Shown: in pieces, positions 1 through 5,431 of the stretch
Position numbering within the stretch: position 1 is the first letter of the stretch
Layout: every line of letters starts with the position of its first letter
Assembly: GCA_026986055.1 (NCBI GenBank)
Contig: JALSPH010000207.1
Span: 1 to 8,678 of the forward strand
Length of the DNA: 8,678 bases
Direction of reading: 5' to 3'
From: Campylobacterales bacterium
GTDB taxonomy: Bacteria; Campylobacterota; Campylobacteria; Campylobacterales; Hydrogenimonadaceae
Position numbers and translations under genes: made by a program
Notes under the pieces: model-generated
What the model was told of the DNA's origin: nothing
Databases searched by the model: none
What the model saw: only the letters and a program-made list of their open reading frames with translations

Positions 1-2
1 AT

Positions 3-140
3 ATGAAATTTTTCTATGCCACTCCCGTACTATCACTAATCGACTTCATAGAGCGGCTTGCACCTTTTAGCGAACCTCTTCTGCTTATGAGAGACGAGAA
101 GCCCAGAATCTCTCCTGTGCCGGGAGCCGGAAAAGATTGA
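3..140 (+). CDS. Possible 3' end of an upstream gene, or a 45-codon small ORF
   Basis: This frame is open from the window edge to a TGA at 138-140. It holds an in-frame ATG at position 3, but the gene may begin outside the window. The readable peptide begins MKFFYATPVLSLIDFIERL and ends SPVPGAGKD. Codon choice (AGA for Arg, CTT for Leu, ATA used freely) resembles that of the clear genes downstream, and the other two forward frames are interrupted within the same stretch. I do not recognise a family. No Shine-Dalgarno can be judged because the upstream sequence is missing. It could be the C-terminus of a longer protein, a small protein, or a chance open stretch. Confidence 0.35.
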   Translation: MKFFYATPVLSLIDFIERLAPFSEPLLLMRDEKPRISPVPGAGKD

Positions 141-175
141 TAAGTCTCGTTCTACCACGTAAATAAGGGTTGCAG

Positions 176-194
176 GGCGATATTTTGAGTCGCC
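176..194. repeat. Small inverted repeat upstream of the exported-protein promoter
   Basis: GGCGA (176-180) pairs perfectly with TCGCC (190-194) around a 9-nt loop. It lies where the -35 region would be relative to the extended -10 at 199-207, so it could be an operator. It could also be the stem of a weak terminator for the upstream gene, although no T-run follows it. A 5-bp stem can easily arise by chance. Confidence 0.25.
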
Positions 195-198
195 ATTG

Positions 199-207
199 TG
201 ATATAAT
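199..207 (+). promoter_or_regulatory. Extended -10 promoter for the exported protein gene
   Basis: TGATATAAT is a perfect extended -10 element: TG, one base, then the TATAAT hexamer at 202-207. No good -35 hexamer lies 16-18 bp upstream. That fits the primary sigma factor promoters of Campylobacterota, which typically rely on an extended -10 with AT-rich upstream DNA rather than a conserved -35. The predicted transcript would start near 213-215 and carry a leader of about 25 nt before the ATG at 240. Confidence 0.6.
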
Positions 208-239
208 CTTGAGGATGTTTGAAGATATTGAGAGAATAA

Positions 240-689
240 ATGAGAAAGTTACATTTACATTTAATAGTTATATTTCTATTTTTTTCAACCTTTCCGGCTA
301 GTGCTGCAGATATGGCCGAGAAGATGAAAATTCAGAACCAAAATGTCGTGAAAGCGGCTGCCGAAGAGTTTTCGAAAGATCTCCCCAAACGTGTCGACAG
401 ATATACTAGACTCATTGAGGTGGAAGCAGACGGAGAGAAGCTTGTTTATATCTTCGAAATAGATGCCGCACCAAAGAGTGACGATGAGGTTGTAAAAGAG
501 GGTAAAACGAAAATGGAAAGAAGAGTGGTGGCCGGCACATGCGCTACTTCGCAGCGCTTCTTGAAAAGCGGTATAACCCTCTCTTATCGCTATCTATCCG
601 CCGCCACCAAAAGAACCCTTTTCGATATCGACGTCAAAGAGGCCGACTGTTTGAATATGAGCTTAGTCGGTGCCTCCGAGATACCCTAA
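240..689 (+). CDS. Exported two-cysteine protein of unknown function
   Basis: This 149-residue protein has a clear Sec-type signal peptide: basic start (MRKLHLH), hydrophobic core at about residues 8-18, and an ASA cleavage site with likely cut after Ala22. The mature part of about 127 residues has no further membrane segment. It contains just two cysteines, C101 and C137, which frame a stretch rich in hydroxyl and basic residues; they could form a disulfide in the periplasm. I do not recognise a family well enough to give a function. The ATG at 240 is preceded by GAGAG (230-234) at 5-nt spacing, and an extended -10 promoter lies at 199-207. It appears to be its own transcription unit, or to read into the rpmH operon, because the gap to rpmH has a strong hairpin but no convincing intrinsic terminator. 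The gene call is sure; the role is open. Confidence 0.8.
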   Translation: MRKLHLHLIVIFLFFSTFPASAADMAEKMKIQNQNVVKAAAEEFSKDLPKRVDRYTRLIEVEADGEKLVYIFEIDAAPKSDDEVVKEGKTKMERRVVAGTCATSQRFLKSGITLSYRYLSAATKRTLFDIDVKEADCLNMSLVGASEIP

Positions 690-694
690 TCTGC

Positions 695-718
695 TATTAA
701 GCGAAATTTAATTAAAAT
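695..718 (+). promoter_or_regulatory. Candidate -10 elements for the rpmH operon
   Basis: Two -10-like hexamers lie in the AT-rich gap after the exported protein gene: TATTAA at 695-700, preceded by TG at 692-693 (extended -10 spacing), and TAAAAT at 713-718, a 5 of 6 match to TATAAT. Neither has a recognisable -35. Starting from the second, transcription would begin near 725, almost exactly at the base of the hairpin at 726-771, giving an rpmH transcript with a stem-loop at its 5' end. This is a pattern-based guess in AT-rich DNA. Confidence 0.3.
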
Positions 719-725
719 ATCGGAC

Positions 726-771
726 TTATTACCGCACCAAAGATGAAGGTTGTTAGTTGGTGCGGTAATAA
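726..771. repeat. Perfect 15-bp inverted repeat upstream of rpmH
   Basis: TTATTACCGCACCAA (726-740) is exactly complementary to TTGGTGCGGTAATAA (757-771), with a 16-nt loop between them. The stem has a GC-rich middle flanked by AT pairs. On the + strand it is followed by ATCAAAATATC, not a T-run, so it is a poor intrinsic terminator for the gene upstream. On the - strand the following sequence is T-rich, but only after several bases. It lies 26 nt before the rpmH start and could be a terminator variant, an mRNA 5' stabilising stem, a leader element controlling the L34 operon, or a protein-binding palindrome. Confidence 0.6.
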
Positions 772-796
772 ATCAAAATATCATAAGGACAGATAG

Positions 797-931
797 ATGA
801 AACGAACCTATCAACCACATAACACTCCGCGTAAAAGAACGCACGGTTTCCGCACTCGCATGAAGACGAAAAACGGCCGCAAAATAATCAATGCACGTCG
901 TGCAAAAGGGCGTAAGCGATTGGCGGTCTGA
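797..931 (+). CDS. rpmH: 50S ribosomal protein L34
   Basis: The 44-residue protein begins [18 protein letters not shown] and ends [10 protein letters not shown], which is L34 from end to end: the KRTYQP start, the HGFR segment, and the Arg/Lys-rich tail with [11 protein letters not shown]34 is a small basic component of the large ribosomal subunit that binds 23S rRNA. The length is normal for the family. The ATG has a good Shine-Dalgarno, AAGGA at 785-789, 7 nt upstream. It is the first gene of the overlapping block rpmH-rnpA-yidD-yidC-jag-mnmE; the stop TGA (929-931) overlaps the start region of rnpA. The 15-bp inverted repeat at 726-771 lies in its presumed leader. Confidence 0.97.
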   Translation: MKRTYQPHNTPRKRTHGFRTRMKTKNGRKIINARRAKGRKRLAV

Positions 932-1263
932 TACACTTCGAATCGATCAGGAGTACCGCGGACTTCAACAGGGTCTACAAGAGTGACAAGCGGTGGCATG
1001 ATGCAGCTTTCGTGCTCTTTGCGGTACCGAAAAAAGGTAAATACAGAGTAGGCTTCGTAGCCAGTAAAAAATTAGGTAACGCCGTCAAAAGAGCGAGAGC
1101 CAAAAGAAGGCTCAGAGGACTCTTTTTGAAAATGGCCCCTCTGCTTGCGGAGGGCGAGTATGTCCTGGTTGCGAAGCCGCCGGTTCTTGAAGTTCCGTTC
1201 AGTGAACTCGAAAAAGCCTTCAGGCGGGCAGTAAAACGATTGAATATTGGGCATTTGAAATGA
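928..1263 (+). CDS. rnpA: RNase P protein component, non-canonical start
   Basis: RnpA binds the RNase P RNA and helps it cut 5' leaders from pre-tRNAs. The protein shows the family layout: an N-terminal segment with [13 protein letters not shown], the strand [15 protein letters not shown], then the basic signature [13 protein letters not shown] and a C-terminal helix with FRRAVKRL. The usual RNR core of the signature reads RAR here. The conserved N-terminus begins well before the only ordinary start codon, GTG at 1012, which would remove the DFNRVY helix. Between the in-frame stop at 913-915 and 1012 there is no ATG, GTG or TTG. The candidates are ATT 919 (AAAGGG at 905-910, 8-nt spacing), CTG 928 (overlapping the rpmH stop as CTGA) and ATA 931 (TGATA overlap). 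I give CTG 928, yielding 111 residues, which is normal for the family. The stop overlaps the yidD start. Identity is firm; the start is not. Confidence 0.9.
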   Translation: MIHFESIRSTADFNRVYKSDKRWHDAAFVLFAVPKKGKYRVGFVASKKLGNAVKRARAKRRLRGLFLKMAPLLAEGEYVLVAKPPVLEVPFSELEKAFRRAVKRLNIGHLK

Positions 1264-1604
1264 TCAGAGGCGTACTATCGGGTTTTCTCAGAATTTATCA
1301 GAAATTCTTTACACTTCTGGGCTATGGAAGCTGCCGCTACTATCCTACATGTTCCGAGTATGCCAAATGGCAACTTGAAGCGAATCCGAATCTTTTCAAA
1401 GCTCTCTTCTTATCGATGGTCAGGATACTTCGATGCAACCAGTTTTTCGATGGAGGCATAGATTATCCCAAAGCGACCATGAATCCTACAAAAAACAGCA
1501 AATTTCCAAACCGTAAGTGCAGTGTCAAATACTGGTTCGTTCCGGATGCACACGGTGACAGATGGAAGATTATAAAAAATACTTTTTCGAAAGGCCACTC
1601 GTGA
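1260..1604 (+). CDS. yidD: Membrane protein insertion efficiency factor YidD
   Basis: This 114-residue protein carries the YidD signatures: SCRYYPTCSEYA at residues 24-35 and RILRCNQFFDGGIDYP at 55-70, with conserved cysteines C25, C31 and C59. YidD is a small protein at the inner face of the cytoplasmic membrane that aids YidC-dependent insertion of membrane proteins. An amphipathic N-terminal helix (about residues 3-20) fits membrane association. The tail after residue 71 is basic and low in recognisable motifs, as is common in longer family members. The ATG overlaps the rnpA stop as ATGA, and the stop overlaps the chosen yidC start as GTGA, so translation is likely coupled at both ends. 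The position between rnpA and yidC is the classic one for this family. Confidence 0.95.
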   Translation: MIRGVLSGFLRIYQKFFTLLGYGSCRYYPTCSEYAKWQLEANPNLFKALFLSMVRILRCNQFFDGGIDYPKATMNPTKNSKFPNRKCSVKYWFVPDAHGDRWKIIKNTFSKGHS

Positions 1605-3205
1605 TAGATAATATGAGCACACAGATGCGCGTCCTTATAGCGACCGTACTCTCACTGATAGTTTTCATCGGCTACGACTACCTTTTTATGCCGAAACCGA
1701 CTCCCAAAGTAAATGACGCCAACAGGACCGTTTCGCTTCAGCAGAAAGAGTCTGTTTCAACAATTGAGTCAGCACCTGCGGCTCCGACGGCGATGGATGT
1801 CAAAGAGGAGTCAAAAAAGGATACTTCGGCTCCGGTAGAGAGTGGTGGCACTCTTTCTAGCGTCATAGCGACCGTGGATACTGCAAATATGAAGATGGAG
1901 TTCGATGCACTCGGTCGAATCAGCCAGGTTTACCTGAAAGATCGTCAATATCGCGATGAAGAGGGTGAAGAGCTGAAGCTTTTCAATTCACCAAAAATTC
2001 CGAAACCGTTGGAGATAAGGTTTACGGATGCGGCTTTGAACGAGCTGGCTTTCAAGACTCCTTACAGTGTCTCGACATCGTCGGTCACCTTGAACGGTGA
2101 GGCGAAAACTTTGGTTTTTACACAAAAGCTTGGCGATCTTATCGTAGAGAAGATTGTAAAGATATATCCGGACCACCATTATGAGTTCACTGTAAACTTG
2201 AGTGAATCTAAACCTTTCTACATCTCTCCCGGATATAGACCGGACATTAGAATAGATGCCTATACCGTTCACGGTGCCATGGTGGAAGAGGCCGACGGTA
2301 CATTGACTATAATCGAAGATGGTGACGCAAAAGGTACGGAAGCATTCAGAAAGGCGCGTATCGCCGTGGCTTTCGACCGCTATTACGCTACTGCATTTTA
2401 CGATTTTGACAAAGGTTTGGATGTAGTCGTAAACAAAGATGCCGAAGAGAATCCTGTACTTTTTGTCAACGGCGAGTCCGGTAGAGTCGTAAACGGCTAT
2501 ATAGGCCCCAAAGAGTATAAAATATTAAACGCTATACATCCGGAACTTACGAAAATAATAGAGTTCGGCTGGTTCACCTTCATAGCTGCCCCCGTTTTCA
2601 AGATATTGATGTGGATTCATAACTATGTACCGAATTGGGGATGGGCTATTGTAGTTTTGACTCTATTGGTGCGTATAGTTCTATACCCTCTTACTTACAA
2701 GGGTATGGTCTCTATGTACAAGCTCAAAGAGCTTGCCCCTAAGATAAAAGAGATACAGGCAAAATATAAGGGTGATCCACAAAAGATGAATGCCCATATG
2801 ATGGAGCTTTACAAAAAACATAAAGCCAATCCTCTGGGCGGGTGTCTGCCTATGCTGCTGCAGATTCCCGTATTTTTCGCAATATATAGGGTTTTGCTTA
2901 ATGCGATTGAGCTAAAAGGGGCGGAGTGGATTCTTTGGATCGACGATCTTTCCGTTATGGACCCCTACTATGTACTTCCTGTTCTTATGGGCGCTTCTAT
3001 GTGGGCACACCAGATGGTTACTCCAAGTAACTTTACCGACCCGATGCAGGAGAAGATTTTCAAATGGTTGCCGGTAATATTCACTTTCTTCTTCGTAACT
3101 TTCCCGGCAGGTCTGGTTCTCTACTGGCTGACAAACAATATCTTCTCGATAGCACAGCAGCTTCTGGTAAACAAGATGCTTGAAAAGAACAAAAAGGCGG
3201 AGTGA
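1601..3205 (+). CDS. yidC: Membrane protein insertase YidC
   Basis: YidC inserts and folds inner-membrane proteins, alone or with SecYEG. The 534-residue protein has an N-terminal membrane segment (about 8-25), a Ser/Pro/Lys-rich linker, a large periplasmic P1 domain (about 75-310), then the conserved C-terminal core: FTFIAAPVFKILMWI, WGWAIVVLTLLVRIVLYPL, PLGGCLPMLLQIPVFFAIY, and final helices ending LYWLTNNIFSIAQQ. Arg358 in LLVRIV is the conserved hydrophilic-groove arginine. The full periplasmic domain is the Gram-negative form. I chose GTG 1601 because AAAGG (1590-1594) is 6 nt upstream, it makes a GTGA overlap with the yidD stop, and it gives MIDNMSTQMR, like other Campylobacterota YidC starts. 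ATG 1613 is an alternative; ATG 1562 would overlap yidD by 43 nt and is unlikely. Confidence 0.97.
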   Translation: MIDNMSTQMRVLIATVLSLIVFIGYDYLFMPKPTPKVNDANRTVSLQQKESVSTIESAPAAPTAMDVKEESKKDTSAPVESGGTLSSVIATVDTANMKMEFDALGRISQVYLKDRQYRDEEGEELKLFNSPKIPKPLEIRFTDAALNELAFKTPYSVSTSSVTLNGEAKTLVFTQKLGDLIVEKIVKIYPDHHYEFTVNLSESKPFYISPGYRPDIRIDAYTVHGAMVEEADGTLTIIEDGDAKGTEAFRKARIAVAFDRYYATAFYDFDKGLDVVVNKDAEENPVLFVNGESGRVVNGYIGPKEYKILNAIHPELTKIIEFGWFTFIAAPVFKILMWIHNYVPNWGWAIVVLTLLVRIVLYPLTYKGMVSMYKLKELAPKIKEIQAKYKGDPQKMNAHMMELYKKHKANPLGGCLPMLLQIPVFFAIYRVLLNAIELKGAEWILWIDDLSVMDPYYVLPVLMGASMWAHQMVTPSNFTDPMQEKIFKWLPVIFTFFFVTFPAGLVLYWLTNNIFSIAQQLLVNKMLEKNKKAE

Positions 3206-4080
3206 TGAAGAAGTTTGAAGCCCCGACCCTGGAAGAGGCATATGCCGCGGCCGCTAAGGAGTTCTCATGTTCGGTTACCGAACTCGATATTCAGATAGTT
3301 CAGAACCCTTCTAAGGGATTTTTGGGATTTGGACGAAAAGACGCTATCATCGTCGCTATCTGTAAAAGTGAAAAAAAAGATAGCTTCGAAGAGAACAAGA
3401 TAGAGAAACGTGCTACTGCCAAAATAGAGAGGGTAACGGAGCCTGAAAAAAGAGATGAGAAAGCTGTAAAAACCGCCGTCGAAAAAGTTGTCGAGCACGT
3501 TGAAGAGAAGAAGAGCGAGGCGGTAGAGATAGAAAAAGAGAGCGGCAAGAAACCGGAAGTTTCAAAAAGAGGCGATGAAGAAATTTTCGGAAACTTCTAC
3601 GACGAGTCCATAGATATACACGCTGCAGTTTCGGAGGTTGAAAAAGATATAAACAGACTCTTCTCATCAGCATGCTTCAAGCTAGAACCCGTAAAGGTTT
3701 TCGCACTCGATGACGAAACGGTGCAGATAGAGTTCAAAGGTGAAGATGCCGCGCTACTTATCGGCAAAGAGGGGTACCGCTACAAAGCGCTTGCCTACCT
3801 CCTTTACAACTGGATACATGGAAAGTACGGTTACAAAGTGCGTCTTGAAATTGCGGAGTTTTTACGTAATCAGGAGGCGATGATGGAGAGTTACCTGCAG
3901 CCTGTGATAGAGCGCATAGAGAGTGAAGGAAGGGCGCAAACGAAAGTTTTGGACGGCATATTGGTTCAGATAGCTCTTCAGAAGCTCCGCCAGAGGTATC
4001 CTGAAAAGTATGTAGCGGTGCGAACTAACAGGGATGGGGGACGTTACGTTATCGTCAACGAGTTCATGGAGCGAAGGTGA
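3205..4080 (+). CDS. jag: Jag/KhpB-like RNA-binding protein with degenerate R3H
   Basis: The 291-residue protein starts with a Jag-N domain (about 1-52, KKFEAPTLEEAYAAA through PSKGFLGFGRKDA). A Lys/Glu-rich, probably disordered linker follows (about 53-125), then a KH domain with the loop IGKEGYRYKAL (GKEGY at 187-191), and a C-terminal segment where R3H normally lies. In typical Jag/SpoIIIJ-associated proteins that segment holds ERRIVH and an SEGxxPxR motif; here I see only VLDGILVQIALQKLRQRY and VRTNRDGGRYVIV, so the R3H signature Arg and His are missing. The family is RNA-binding and sits beside yidC. The H. pylori protein at the same position, HP1451, has been reported to bind and inhibit the VirB11-type ATPase HP0525. 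ATG 3205 overlaps the yidC stop as TGATG, with AAGGCGGAG upstream; GTG 3202 is also possible. The mnmE start overlaps its stop. Confidence 0.9.
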   Translation: MKKFEAPTLEEAYAAAAKEFSCSVTELDIQIVQNPSKGFLGFGRKDAIIVAICKSEKKDSFEENKIEKRATAKIERVTEPEKRDEKAVKTAVEKVVEHVEEKKSEAVEIEKESGKKPEVSKRGDEEIFGNFYDESIDIHAAVSEVEKDINRLFSSACFKLEPVKVFALDDETVQIEFKGEDAALLIGKEGYRYKALAYLLYNWIHGKYGYKVRLEIAEFLRNQEAMMESYLQPVIERIESEGRAQTKVLDGILVQIALQKLRQRYPEKYVAVRTNRDGGRYVIVNEFMERR

Positions 4081-5420
4081 ATGACACGATAGCTGCAGTT
4101 GCCACCGCCGGCGGAGTCGGTTCGGTGGCGATAGTTCGCCTAAGCGGCGAAAAGTCTCTTGAAATCGCAAAAAAAGTAACTTCGAAAAACACTTTCAAAC
4201 CTAGGTACGCTACACTCACCGACCTTTACGACACTCAAGGCGAACTGATAGATGAAGCGATCGTCATATACTTCAAAGCTCCCCATAGCTTCACCACTGA
4301 AGATGTTGTCGAGTTTCAGTGTCACGGCGGAACGGTAATAGCAGAGAAGATACTCCATACACTTCTTCGTTACGGTGCCAGACTTGCCGAGCCTGGAGAG
4401 TTTACCAAAAGAGCCTTTTTGGGCGGCAGGATAGATCTTACCGAAGCTGAAGCGATAGCCAAACTTATAGAAGCTAAAAGTGAAGATGCGGCGAAAATTC
4501 TTGCCCGTCAGATGAAGGGTGAGCTTAAAGAGTTCGTCGATGATGCGCGAGAGAAGCTGCTAAGAGCCGTTGCCTTTGCGGAGGTGACTATCGATTATGC
4601 CGAAGAGGACTTGCCTGAAGATTTGATACAAAATATCTTGAGTCAGCTCCAGGAGCTTGAAAAAAAGCTCGATAGCATACTCTCTTCAAGCCTTAGAAGA
4701 AGGGGTATGATAGAGGGTTTCAAAGTTTCGATAGTCGGAAAGCCCAATGTCGGCAAGAGCTCCCTTCTGAATGCCGTTTTGAACTACGAACGTGCTATTG
4801 TCAGTTCGATTCCCGGTACTACGAGAGATACTATAGAGGAGCAGATCAGGGTGGGAAGCCACCTTGTTCGTATAGTAGATACCGCAGGGATCAGGCAGAG
4901 TGCCGACACTATAGAGAAGATTGGAATAGAGCGTTCTGTTTCGGCAATCGAGGAGAGTGATATCGTCATAGCACTTTTTGATGCGAGTCGTCCATGGGAT
5001 GAAGAGGATGAACAGATACTTTCACTTCTCAAGCGCTTTAAAAATGAAAAAGAGATAATCGTCGCATTGAGCAAAACCGACCTTGAAAGAGAGCTTGATG
5101 TTTCGAAGCTGGAGACTTTTGCCCCAATAGAGCTCTCCAAGCTGAACAGGGCCGAAAAGATAGTCGCCGAACTTCAAAAGAGACTCGCCAAAATGGCAGG
5201 TGGTGACGAACTTCTACTGATTTCTGCAAGGCAGATTGAGGCGGTCAAGCGTGCAAGAGACTCCGTCATGGAAGCCAAAGAGCCGCTTTTGAGCGGAGAG
5301 CTTGAAATCTTCTCTTTTCATCTTTCCGATGCTATTAGCGCAATCAGCTCCATATCCAAACCAGTTGATTTTAATGATATTATGGATAAAATGTTCGCTG
5401 AATTTTGTCTTGGGAAATAG
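4077..5420 (+). CDS. mnmE: tRNA modification GTPase MnmE
   Basis: MnmE works with MnmG to place a (carboxymethyl)aminomethyl group at C5 of wobble U34 in certain tRNAs. The 447-residue protein has the N-terminal folate-binding domain (DTIAAVATAGGVGSVAIVRL, then FQCHGG and PGEFTKRAFLGGRIDLTEAEA), a helical domain, and an inserted G domain: G1 GKPNVGKSS at 221-229, G2 TTRD at 248-251, G3 DTAGI at 268-272, and a G4 equivalent SKTD at 332-335. The C-terminus is FCLGK, with the conserved cysteine. The G4 motif is normally NKxD, so Asn to Ser is notable because that Asn contacts guanine. The start is GTG 4077, overlapping the jag stop as GTGA, with GGAG (4068-4071) 5 nt upstream. Length is normal. 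Final gene of the overlapping block; glmS follows after 11 nt. Confidence 0.96.
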   Translation: MNDTIAAVATAGGVGSVAIVRLSGEKSLEIAKKVTSKNTFKPRYATLTDLYDTQGELIDEAIVIYFKAPHSFTTEDVVEFQCHGGTVIAEKILHTLLRYGARLAEPGEFTKRAFLGGRIDLTEAEAIAKLIEAKSEDAAKILARQMKGELKEFVDDAREKLLRAVAFAEVTIDYAEEDLPEDLIQNILSQLQELEKKLDSILSSSLRRRGMIEGFKVSIVGKPNVGKSSLLNAVLNYERAIVSSIPGTTRDTIEEQIRVGSHLVRIVDTAGIRQSADTIEKIGIERSVSAIEESDIVIALFDASRPWDEEDEQILSLLKRFKNEKEIIVALSKTDLERELDVSKLETFAPIELSKLNRAEKIVAELQKRLAKMAGGDELLLISARQIEAVKRARDSVMEAKEPLLSGELEIFSFHLSDAISAISSISKPVDFNDIMDKMFAEFCLGK

Positions 5421-5431
5421 GAGAAAATTAT

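Noticed and set aside
1..239. Search for DnaA boxes or an origin, given the rpmH neighbourhood
   Set aside because: I find no TTATNCACA-type boxes or iteron clusters here or in 690-796, and dnaA is not in the window.
214..302. 28-codon frame from ATG 214 overlapping the exported-protein gene
   Set aside because: The ATG coincides with the predicted transcript start, and the product is short, without motifs, and overlaps a gene with a clear signal peptide.
1562..1600. Upstream ATG start for yidC giving 547 residues
   Set aside because: It would overlap yidD by 43 nt and add a sequence atypical of YidC. GTG 1601 has better Shine-Dalgarno spacing and a GTGA overlap.
5405..5431. Upstream TTG start for glmS
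   Set aside because: GlmS needs cysteine directly after the initiator Met as the nucleophile; ATG 5432 provides it with a good Shine-Dalgarno.
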